Origin: Roseateles sp. SL47
Lineage (GTDB): Bacteria > Pseudomonadota > Gammaproteobacteria > Burkholderiales > Burkholderiaceae_C
Length of the DNA: 64,000 nt
Assembly: GCF_026625885.1 (NCBI RefSeq)
Contig: NZ_CP113068.1
Span: 4,898,001-4,962,000 of the forward strand
Direction of reading: 5' to 3'
Below, in pieces: positions 48,473-55,492 of this stretch; the stretch's first letter is position 1, and each line of letters begins with the position of its first letter. A model generated the notes under the pieces. It saw nothing but the letters and a program-made list of their open reading frames with translations, was not told where the DNA came from and ran no database searches. A program made the translations under genes and the position numbers.

Positions 48473-48930
48473 CAGGCGATGCCGACGGGGGCCGGAGCCA
48501 CCAGCAGGATGGCGCGGATCACCTGGCCAGCCGGCAATGCCGCGCCGGCCACCACAAAGCCCCAGCCCGTGGTGTCGTCAACCTTGCTGTTGGCTGTGTA
48601 GGGTTTTGCCAGGCGCGTGATCGCGGCTGCCGAGACGCCGAAGGCGGCAGAGAACTCCGCGCCGCAAGTGCGCGCCGCGTCCAGCGAGCCGTAGGTGCCG
48701 GTCAGCAGACCCCAGGCCAGCGTGCTGTTCGCGGCGCCGGCGGTGTTCTGCACGTTGCCGTCCACCACCACGCAGTTGTTGGGCAGCGCGCCCATTTCGA
48801 TCACGTCGCCGATGGCGACGCCGGCTGCTGGCACCACGTATTCGGTGACGAGCGGGACCAGACTGACAGCGTCAATCGGGTTCATAACAGGCCGCATTGC
48901 CGCGATCTGCTTGGATTGCTTGAGAGCCAT
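48472..48930 (-). CDS. Putative head decoration/stabilisation protein
   Basis: A 152-residue protein with no cysteine-rich or enzymatic motif; it is strand-rich and small-residue-rich (VTEYVVPAAGVAIGDVIEMGALPNNCVVVDGNVQN). The sequence style and the position directly after the major capsid gene fit a decoration protein. A good ribosome site (AGGAGCAGAGC) precedes ATG 48930. Confidence 0.6.
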   Translation of the reverse strand: MALKQSKQIAAMRPVMNPIDAVSLVPLVTEYVVPAAGVAIGDVIEMGALPNNCVVVDGNVQNTAGAANSTLAWGLLTGTYGSLDAARTCGAEFSAAFGVSAAAITRLAKPYTANSKVDDTTGWGFVVAGAALPAGQVIRAILLVAPAPVGIA

Positions 48931-48987
48931 GCTCTGCTCCTGTTCAGAGAGAAGAAAAGAGGCCTGCGCTGTGGCAGGCCCCTACGG

Positions 48988-50124
48988 TCAGACAGCCGGT
49001 GTGAACGCGGTATCCACCGAGATGACGCCGTAGTCCATGCCGTTGTACTGGCACTTGTCAGCGCCGAAGATCATCTCGAAGAAGAGGATCTTCTCGTGGC
49101 CATGGTCAGCCTCGGATTCGTCCAGCTGGACTTCCAGGCCGTCAGCCTGTCCCTTCGTTCCGTGGGCCAGCGCACCCGCGCTGGCGCCCATGAAGAGACT
49201 GCGGGCCGCGCCGATGTTGGCGCCGGCACCGTAGTCATTGAACTTCACACCGGTCTCGATTTCGTCTACGAGCACGCCGTTGAACCAACCCGCGCCGCCC
49301 TTGAAGATCTCGGATTCCTTGCCGATGGCGTTGGTCAGCGCCTTCTGGGCTTCGAACCAGCCGGCCGCACCCACGTCGTCGCGGATGTCCTGGATCACCT
49401 CGGGCAGGCAAGCCAGGATGAACGCCTTCTTTCCGTTCTTGACGATGGGCGTCATCTTGACCGCCTTGTCAGGCTGGCCGCCCAACATCTTCCGGCTCTT
49501 CGTGCGGAGCTTGTTGATGGTGGACAGGTTCATCTTGTCCGTGGCGACCAGGCTGGCCTTCGTCGCGGAGCCACTCGTGCCCACAAACAGGTGGGCCGCG
49601 TCGGGCGCGCGGAGGGCGTTCGGATAGCCAGCGTAGTTCAGCCCGAAGTGCTGGATCTCGTCACCGGTACCGCGTGCGCCGGAAACCGCCATGGACGTGA
49701 CCTCGTCATACATCTCCTTGATGTAGTCGGTCAGCCGCTCGCGCCCCTGCTTCTTCAGGTTGAAGCCAACGCGAGCTTGGTCGATGCGAGCGCCGATGTT
49801 CACACCGTGGCGGAACTCGTTGATACGCATGGTGTGCGAGGCGTGCTGCAGGCGGAATTCTGCGCCTTCCAGCTTCTTGCCCTCGGTCACCGGCTCGCCG
49901 CGCAGCTTGGCGACAAGGGCGGTTGTGACCTCGTCGCCATTGCCGCCGTTGCCAACGTTCTTGCCGCCGGCCTCGGTGTCCACCTTCCGGATGATTGCGC
50001 TCGGCGTGCCTTCCTCACCCATCATGCGGGCAAAGTATTGTTCCTTGATCGAGTCCTGGGCGACCGTCGCCGACCAGGCGCGGCGCTTGTTCGGATCGGT
50101 CGGCAGAATCTGAGTACGTGCCAT
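48988..50124 (-). CDS. Major capsid protein (DUF4043/N4 gp56-like)
   Basis: A 378-residue HK97-fold-type capsid protein. Near the start is DSIKEQYFARMMGEEGTPSAIIRK, then the strand/loop LRGEPVTEGKKLEGAEFRLQHASHTMRINEFRHGVN. The end is FEMIFGADKCQYNGMDYGVISVDTAFTPAV, as in N4-gp56/DUF4043 major capsid proteins. AGGAGG precedes the ATG, the strongest ribosome site in the prophage, as expected for the most abundant virion protein. Confidence 0.85.
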   Translation of the reverse strand: MARTQILPTDPNKRRAWSATVAQDSIKEQYFARMMGEEGTPSAIIRKVDTEAGGKNVGNGGNGDEVTTALVAKLRGEPVTEGKKLEGAEFRLQHASHTMRINEFRHGVNIGARIDQARVGFNLKKQGRERLTDYIKEMYDEVTSMAVSGARGTGDEIQHFGLNYAGYPNALRAPDAAHLFVGTSGSATKASLVATDKMNLSTINKLRTKSRKMLGGQPDKAVKMTPIVKNGKKAFILACLPEVIQDIRDDVGAAGWFEAQKALTNAIGKESEIFKGGAGWFNGVLVDEIETGVKFNDYGAGANIGAARSLFMGASAGALAHGTKGQADGLEVQLDESEADHGHEKILFFEMIFGADKCQYNGMDYGVISVDTAFTPAV

Positions 50125-50183
50125 GTTTACCTCCTATGGTGGAAGGCACATGGCGCACTCATGCGCGCCTGAGAGTTTCCGGT

Positions 50184-50381
50184 TTAGCCGGGACGCTTCG
50201 CTGGACGCTGGATCCTGACGGACTCAGGAGCCTGCACCTGCACACGGGCTACCTGCCCATATTTGTGATGCAGTGTCAGAGTGATTTCCTCCGAGTCAAC
50301 CCCTCCGAGCCTCAAAGTGAGCGTTTGGCCCACCTTGACGTCGAAGAAGGCTCCGCGCGCGGGTGTGGTGTCGGCGCTCAT
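50184..50381 (-). CDS. CsrA/RsmA-like small protein
   Basis: A 65-residue protein whose residues ~14-58 align with CsrA. VKVGQTLTLRL corresponds to RVGETLMIG, EEITLTLHHKYGQVARVQVQAPESVRIQR to [28 protein letters not shown]. The RNA-binding arginine at the end of that block (E. coli R44) is kept; the N-terminal LILTRR is not (FFDVKV), and a five-residue insertion follows the first strand. CsrA binds GGA motifs in mRNA leaders. It sits between the scaffold-like and capsid genes and its ATG overlaps the upstream stop. The call is by eye and needs a profile search. Confidence 0.6.
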   Translation of the reverse strand: MSADTTPARGAFFDVKVGQTLTLRLGGVDSEEITLTLHHKYGQVARVQVQAPESVRIQRPAKRPG

Positions 50382-51379
50382 TCGTCTAGGAGGCGCTGCT
50401 TCTGGGCAGGCGAGAGCTTGTCGAACGCAGCCTGGTAGTCCTGCCCCTTCAGCCCACTCAACGCATCGAACGCGTCGCCACCGGTGTGCGGAGTCGATGC
50501 GGTCGGCAGATCCCGCAGCGTGATGGGCGGCTTTGGCGGAGTACGCACCGCAGCAGCTTGAGCTCCGGGCTTCGCGGCTGCTGCCGGCGCCGGCGCCGGC
50601 GCCGCAGCCTGCGCACGGACACCGCGAACGGCGCAGAGACCCTCGTGAGCAAGCTGGGCAAGTTCACGGAAGTTCTTGCCTTCGTTGGCCGGGTCACTGG
50701 CGACCGCCCGTAGCATTCCGTCGAACGCAGCCCCCACCTTGGCATCGCTATAGTCGAGCTGCCCGGCGGCCTTCGAAGCCGTGGCGATTCCGCGCAGCAC
50801 CCCGAGCTGGTGGCGCTCCAGTGCGCTGGCATTCATCGCCTGGATGGTCTCGTTACGGGACTGCTCCGCTGTCAAGGCGTCGCGACGGTCGCGCAGGTCG
50901 GCCATCTGCTGGTTCCGCTCAGCATCGGTGAGCGATCCTTCCGTCCATTTCTGGTCGATCTCCTGCTCAGCCTTTGTGAGCTCGGCGCGCTTGGCTTTGA
51001 AGTCGATCTTCTCGACCTGGATCAGGTCCGGCTCTTGATCGTCTTCGCCCGCAACAGCGCGCAGAGCGGACTCGTCGAGCGCGCCCTGTTCGGCAGCGAC
51101 GCTGGAGCCTTTGCCGGTGCCATCGTCGGTGGTGCTGGTGGTCGTTTCCGCCGCCGTCGCGGACGTGGCCTCCGTCGTCGCCGTCTGATCTTCAGCGCCA
51201 GAGGCTGCGGCAGCGGCTTCGTCCTCGCCGTGGTCGTCCTGGGCCTCGGCTTGGCCGTCGACCGTGCCAGCCTCGTCGCCCTCGACTTCAAGCGGATCGT
51301 TGTCGCCGAAAGGATCAAGGCCAGACGCCAGTTCCTTCTGGACCTGGGCGGCGATGGTTTCGGATGTGGAAAGCGTCAT
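50378..51379 (-). CDS. Putative scaffolding protein
   Basis: A 333-residue, strongly acidic and Ala/Thr-rich protein. The N-terminal third is low complexity (DEAGTVDGQAEAQDDHGEDEAAAAASG), the middle is a long charged helix (KIDFKAKRAELTKAEQEIDQKW...DLRDRRDALTAEQ) and the end is Pro/Ala-rich with a short C-terminal helix (FDKLSPAQKQRLLDE). This is the usual layout of scaffolding proteins, and it precedes the capsid gene. ATG 51379, five bases after AGGAG, is preferred to the GTG at 51385. Confidence 0.68.
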   Translation of the reverse strand: MTLSTSETIAAQVQKELASGLDPFGDNDPLEVEGDEAGTVDGQAEAQDDHGEDEAAAAASGAEDQTATTEATSATAAETTTSTTDDGTGKGSSVAAEQGALDESALRAVAGEDDQEPDLIQVEKIDFKAKRAELTKAEQEIDQKWTEGSLTDAERNQQMADLRDRRDALTAEQSRNETIQAMNASALERHQLGVLRGIATASKAAGQLDYSDAKVGAAFDGMLRAVASDPANEGKNFRELAQLAHEGLCAVRGVRAQAAAPAPAPAAAAKPGAQAAAVRTPPKPPITLRDLPTASTPHTGGDAFDALSGLKGQDYQAAFDKLSPAQKQRLLDE

Positions 51380-51412
51380 GTTCACTCCTGCGAATGGTTG
51401 TGGGCCTGCGGC

Positions 51413-51888
51413 TTATTTCTTGTCCGCGACCGTCTTGGTGTCCTGCACGGCGTTCTGGAGGTTGGTCAGCTCCTCCTTGGCCATCTTCTTGGCGGCTGCG
51501 AGACGCTTCGGGTCGCGTCGAATTTCCTCGGCGCGCACCAGGCTGCGCATGTCTTCGCGGATCTCCCACTCGTCGCGTTCGCGAGCGGGGCTTGCCGTGC
51601 TTCCCTGTAGCAGTGCTCAGACCCGGACCCGGTGCACTTTCCGTTCGCATCGAACCCCACAAATTCGTGAATGGCCCGTCGGCTGATGGCCCACATCCCG
51701 GCACCCTCTCCCCGCACGAAGACGTTTGTCTCCGGCCAGATCACCATGCACGGCGCGGCGCGGCGGTGGTCACCCACCCACTCCAGGCTCACGACAAAGC
51801 CGCGATGGGTGTAGACCTTCCAGGCATGCTGGCCACCGGCAGAGAACATTGGGCGCCCGTCTGGGCTCAAGATGGGTGATCGTTGCAT
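51413..51888 (-). pseudogene. Head-region gene broken by a one-base frameshift
   Basis: From ATG 51888 the frame encodes about 95 protein-like residues (MQRSPILSPDGRPMFSAGG ... FVGFDANGKCTGSGSEHCY), then degenerates into an Arg/Ala-rich tail ending at 51466. In the -1 frame, beginning near 51605, a convincing continuation appears: LLQGSTASPARERDEWEIREDM, then RAEEIRRDPKRLAAAKKMAKEELTNLQN and a stop at 51413. A TGA lies just upstream in that frame, so the break is between about 51590 and 51610. There is no standard slippery heptamer, so a mutation or sequencing error is more likely than programmed shifting. Function unknown. Confidence 0.6.
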
Positions 51889-51889
51889 G

Positions 51890-53770
51890 TCAGCTCCAGC
51901 GACGGCGGTCGCGGTTCTTGAACTTCTTCATGGACTCCGCCACGGCGGGATTGATTGAACGGAAGCCCTGGGCGTGCTGGCGCAGCGCATCGGCGGCTTC
52001 CGTGTGCTTATCTTTGAATGGTTCGCCACTCCACGTTGCGGTGCTCCGGTTCCACTTCTTCCGATAGCTGCCTAGATGCGCGAGCCCTTCCTTACAGCCG
52101 GCTTCGTCGAACGCATAGCCGCTGAACTTCTTCCGCGTCAGGCGGATGCCATGCATCAGCTCTTCCACCCGGGGCACGACGATCCATTCGCCGCCGATGC
52201 CCGCAAGCCCTTCAAGCTCTTCCTTCGGCGACGTCACCTTTTCTGCCTGCTGGCGCTTGTGGTCCGCGTCATGTGGAAGGTGGTGCACGCCCCAGGTAAT
52301 GCCGAGGGCCGTGCCCCGCTTCTGCAGGGTCGTGATGAAGTGGCTGTACGGCTTGTCCCAGTCCTCGATGAAGTCGAAGAACCGATCCAGCCCCTGGACG
52401 TGCTGGTGCAGCCAGATGGCGACGCCATCGCTGGCACCAATGTCCCAGAAGGTGTTCACCGGGAAGCCGTCGAGATACGGATAGGCACCAATGCGGCCGC
52501 CCTCTCGCGCCATGCGCAGTTGCTCGGCGTAGTACGTGCCCTCGGCGCTGACCTGGAACGCCTCGTCGGGCGTGCTGGGGTACTCCCTCCACATCAACTC
52601 GATGTCACCCAGGCACTCACTGGTGAACGTCGTGACCCACCAAGCGCGCTGGCCCAGGTCAAGGGTCTGACCGATCAGCTCCTGAAGCTTGTCGAAGTAC
52701 TCGTGTTCCTTGACGGTGATAGGCACCATCTTGGCGTCACGCTGCGACAGTCGGTAGCCGGCTTCGCCCCACCAGGGATAGAAGTGGAAGCGCGACTGCT
52801 TCGGATTGAGCGGCACGCCCTTCTCGGCGAGCTCCCGCGCGTCATCAACCATCGTCTTGAAATCGCCTGGCGGCGCCTTGAGGCGCTCCCCGGCCATGCG
52901 CTGAGCGATGCCCGAGAGCCAGGACTTGGCATCCCCGGGGGCCTTGTTTTTGACCGCTTCTCGCAACGCTTCTTCGACGATGGCCGGGTAGTCCCGCGCG
53001 ATCGTGTTCACGAAGGCAAAGGCGTCTTTCGAGGTGACCTCGTTCGCGATCAGCCAATCCCGAGCCTCATCCCAGAGGCGGCGCTTAGCAGCCCGCTTCA
53101 GAGCCTCCTCTGGGTCGGATTCGGATCCAGAGTTATCAACAGCAGGAGCCGCGAGAGCGGGTCCCGAACCTTTAGGTTCGGAATACATATCTCCCTGTCC
53201 CTGTCTCTGTCCCTCTCCCTGTCTCTTGGAGTCAATTTCCTCTGGATTTCCTGGCGACGTCCCGACGTTGTCGCCAGGGACAAACAGCGCTTGGCCTTGG
53301 GGGCAACCAGCCGCCACCCAGGCCTCAAAGGTGGGACGTGGCACGTTGGCTCCCTCGTGACGCTCGTTGTGCTTCTTGATGCGGCCGCACTCGGTAATCC
53401 AGCGCTGCTTCAGCTTGGCCTGCCAAGCCTCGCGTGCCTTCTCTGCAACGACTGGGTGATAGAGCCGGCCATCGCTGCACTCGACCCAGCCGCGCACGGC
53501 GCCATCACGCACGCGCTTCCACGCTGGGTCGATTCGGCCGCGCTGCCCATAGCCAGCGGCCTTGGCGATCCACTGGTCATCCTTCGGCATCGAGGCGGCA
53601 GGGATCTGGTGCCAGCTTGCCGCCCAAAGCAGCACAGCGGCCCAACAGGCCTCAGGCGTCTCGTTCGCTGCCAAGCCGGAGTCGCGCAGTCGGGCCACCT
53701 CCAACGGCATAAAGGCGAAGTCGGTCAGGTCACACCCGGCCGGAGTCATGGGGTCTGGACGATCACTCAC
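51890..53770 (-). CDS. In-frame fusion: DUF1376 replication protein with C-terminal half of the large terminase
   Basis: About 626 residues. Residues ~10-130 are a DUF1376 domain (FMPLEVARLRDSGLAANETPEACWAAVLLWAASWHQIPAASM), followed by a repetitive linker (RQGEGQRQGQGD) and the usual C-terminal module of such replication proteins (YPAIVEEALREAVKNKAPGDAKSWLSGIAQRM). From GDFKTMVDDARELAEKG onward it is a terminase: NPKQSRFHFYPWW, EYPSTPDEAFQVSAEGTYYA, FWDIGASDGVAIW (first nuclease Asp) and LPHDADHKR. Walker A/B of the terminase ATPase are absent. Start GTG 53770 overlaps the upstream stop (GTGA); ATG 53749 is an alternative. The deletion implied here should abolish packaging. Confidence 0.8.
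   Translation of the reverse strand: MSDRPDPMTPAGCDLTDFAFMPLEVARLRDSGLAANETPEACWAAVLLWAASWHQIPAASMPKDDQWIAKAAGYGQRGRIDPAWKRVRDGAVRGWVECSDGRLYHPVVAEKAREAWQAKLKQRWITECGRIKKHNERHEGANVPRPTFEAWVAAGCPQGQALFVPGDNVGTSPGNPEEIDSKRQGEGQRQGQGDMYSEPKGSGPALAAPAVDNSGSESDPEEALKRAAKRRLWDEARDWLIANEVTSKDAFAFVNTIARDYPAIVEEALREAVKNKAPGDAKSWLSGIAQRMAGERLKAPPGDFKTMVDDARELAEKGVPLNPKQSRFHFYPWWGEAGYRLSQRDAKMVPITVKEHEYFDKLQELIGQTLDLGQRAWWVTTFTSECLGDIELMWREYPSTPDEAFQVSAEGTYYAEQLRMAREGGRIGAYPYLDGFPVNTFWDIGASDGVAIWLHQHVQGLDRFFDFIEDWDKPYSHFITTLQKRGTALGITWGVHHLPHDADHKRQQAEKVTSPKEELEGLAGIGGEWIVVPRVEELMHGIRLTRKKFSGYAFDEAGCKEGLAHLGSYRKKWNRSTATWSGEPFKDKHTEAADALRQHAQGFRSINPAVAESMKKFKNRDRRRWS
53191..53226. repeat. Imperfect hexanucleotide repeat
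   Basis: A run of CTCCCTGTCC-CTGTCTCTGTCC-type units (C/T-rich on plus) encodes the RQGEGQRQGQGD linker of the fusion protein. Copy-number change in sixes would keep the reading frame. Confidence 0.55.
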
Positions 53771-54057
53771 GAGAGGCAAAGCTCCGTTTGACCGACTTTC
53801 AACCGCAGCGCTTCCACCGTGACGCCGGACTCGGGATCCTCCTTTGTGCCGTGCACCTCCAGCAGCTGGGCGTCCAGCAACTCCTTCACGCGGCCGCAGA
53901 CCGTGCCGGTCCGCATTCCGGTGAGCTTCTCCAGATCCCGGCGGGAATACACCTGGCCCGGGACCATGGCCTCCAGGACCCTCCGCTGTGCGTCCCCCAG
54001 GTGCGCCCAGGACATTGACCTGTAGGCCACAACGCTCGTGTCAGCAACTCGTGCCAT
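53767..54057 (-). CDS. Winged-helix DNA-binding protein
   Basis: A 96-residue protein with a MarR/phage-style winged helix: LGDAQRRVLEAMVPGQVYSRRDLEKLTGMRTGTVCGRVKELLDAQLLEVHGTKEDPESGVTVEALRL. ATG 54057 overlaps the upstream stop and has AAGGGAGG six bases before it. In early phage operons such proteins sit next to DUF1376 replication genes, but its target is unknown. Confidence 0.7.
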   Translation of the reverse strand: MARVADTSVVAYRSMSWAHLGDAQRRVLEAMVPGQVYSRRDLEKLTGMRTGTVCGRVKELLDAQLLEVHGTKEDPESGVTVEALRLKVGQTELCLS

Positions 54058-54257
54058 CACATGCCTCCCTTAAGGATGAGGGTTGTCTTCAATCGGTCCG
54101 CCTCGCGCTGGGCAGCAGTCGGCGTGGCTTGCGGGCCCCTGCGGTCCAAGACCTCCTGCAGCTCGGCTGACCTGCGCCGGCTGTCCTTGGCCGCCTTGCG
54201 CTCCCTCGGGCTAGGCGTGGGAATCTGGGGCTTGTAGTCACGGTCGAAGGGATTCAC
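54057..54257 (-). CDS. Small basic hypothetical protein
   Basis: A 66-residue, Arg/Lys/Glu-rich protein (PSPRERKAAKDSRRRSAELQEVLDRR). No family recognised. It is coupled by overlapping codons to the methyltransferase upstream and the winged-helix gene downstream. Confidence 0.55.
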   Translation of the reverse strand: MNPFDRDYKPQIPTPSPRERKAAKDSRRRSAELQEVLDRRGPQATPTAAQREADRLKTTLILKGGM

Positions 54258-55492
54258 GCGACCTCCTCGAACAGCGAGCCCTGAGAACCCACCGGAGCCT
54301 TGGGCGGCAGCGGTGTGCCTGCTGTGCGGGCGGCCGCCTCGATGCGTGCCTCAGCAATCGGAAAGTAGTCAGGCTCCAGCTCGATACCGATGAACGAGCA
54401 CCCTTCGAGCACCGCCGCCCGGCCAGTGCTTCCGCTGCCCATGAACGGGTCCAGCACCACCCCGCCGGCCGGCGTGACCAGGCGGACGAGGTACTGCATC
54501 AGCTGGGTGGGCTTCACCGTCGGGTGGAAGTTGCCGTTCCGCGCTGGCCAGTCGGCGCGCTCCCGGTCGCCCATGGTGGCGTTGGAGGTCACGGCCGGAA
54601 TGTCGCTGCCACCCAGGCCGTCATTCCGGTCGGCCCGGCTGGCCTTCGGGCAGTAGAAGAACCGCGCTGCGCTGCCCTGATCCAGGCGACGGGCACCTGG
54701 CTTCATCTTGAAGCCCACGGCTCCCGCGTTCTCGCCGTTGGCGCTTGCCTCGCCTACCCGCTTCATCGCACCATAGACATTGCTGGTCCTGGAGCTGGGC
54801 GCCGTGGAGCTGACAGGCCCCTGCTGCCCCGGCGCGTTGGGGAACGCTTCCATTACCTCCGGACCACCATCGTGGATCAAGTTGGCTGGCCAGCGGCCAC
54901 CATCGCCACCCACGCGGCAAGCGTCGATGTTCAGCCCGCCAGTGGCGTGTTTCGCCCAGTTCTCGGCGTGGGTGCCGATCAGCGGCTTCCGGGCAACGAC
55001 GATGGGTTCGTGCGCCGGCTTCAATGCCGTTCCGCCCCAGGGCCCGTTGTGGGACTTGGGGAACCCGCTGCCGAACACCCACATGATCTGGTCGCGGATC
55101 TCGAAGCCAGCGTCTTCGATACCTGCCGCCATCCGGTGGTAGGTCCGTGGCGAAGCAAACGACAACAGGTGGCCTCCCGGCTTCAGAACGCGCAGCGCCT
55201 CGCGGCTCCATTCCTCGCTGAATTCCTGGAATGCCTGCATGGCCTCAGGGGTCAGGTCGTACTTCCCCGCCTCGGCTGCATTACTTTTGTGCCCACCCAT
55301 CTGGGTCGCGTGGGAATCATGGGATGCGGCCGCTCGACGCGCCGCAGCACGCTTCTCGATGTCAGCGCCGTCCCAGGCCTTGCCCATGAACCGGATCCCA
55401 TAGGGAGGATCCGTCACCACGGAATCCACGCTGGCGTCGGCCAGCTTGCGCAGTTGAGTGAGGCAGTCGCCCCGGTACAGGGTGACCGTCAT
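54254..55492 (-). CDS. DNA adenine/cytosine-N4 methyltransferase (beta-class)
   Basis: A 412-residue amino-methyltransferase. Catalytic motif IV VVTDPPYGIRF lies near the start and the SAM motif DPFMGSGSTGRAA near residue 350, the order of beta-class N6A/N4C enzymes. HPTVKPTQLMQYLVRL precedes it. The middle target-recognition part is unusually long. No restriction endonuclease is adjacent, so it is an orphan enzyme, likely protecting phage DNA from host restriction. It overlaps the cytosine methyltransferase upstream by four bases. Confidence 0.92.
   Translation of the reverse strand: MTVTLYRGDCLTQLRKLADASVDSVVTDPPYGIRFMGKAWDGADIEKRAAARRAAASHDSHATQMGGHKSNAAEAGKYDLTPEAMQAFQEFSEEWSREALRVLKPGGHLLSFASPRTYHRMAAGIEDAGFEIRDQIMWVFGSGFPKSHNGPWGGTALKPAHEPIVVARKPLIGTHAENWAKHATGGLNIDACRVGGDGGRWPANLIHDGGPEVMEAFPNAPGQQGPVSSTAPSSRTSNVYGAMKRVGEASANGENAGAVGFKMKPGARRLDQGSAARFFYCPKASRADRNDGLGGSDIPAVTSNATMGDRERADWPARNGNFHPTVKPTQLMQYLVRLVTPAGGVVLDPFMGSGSTGRAAVLEGCSFIGIELEPDYFPIAEARIEAAARTAGTPLPPKAPVGSQGSLFEEVA

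Noticed and set aside
50289..50300. A fourth GGGGTTGACT copy (minus strand)
   Set aside because: It lies inside the CsrA-like gene, has no start codon at the fixed distance and lacks the following TTCG.
51590..51610. Programmed -1 ribosomal frameshift
   Set aside because: No X-XXY-YYZ slippery heptamer is present in the overlap window, so a mutation or sequencing error is more likely.
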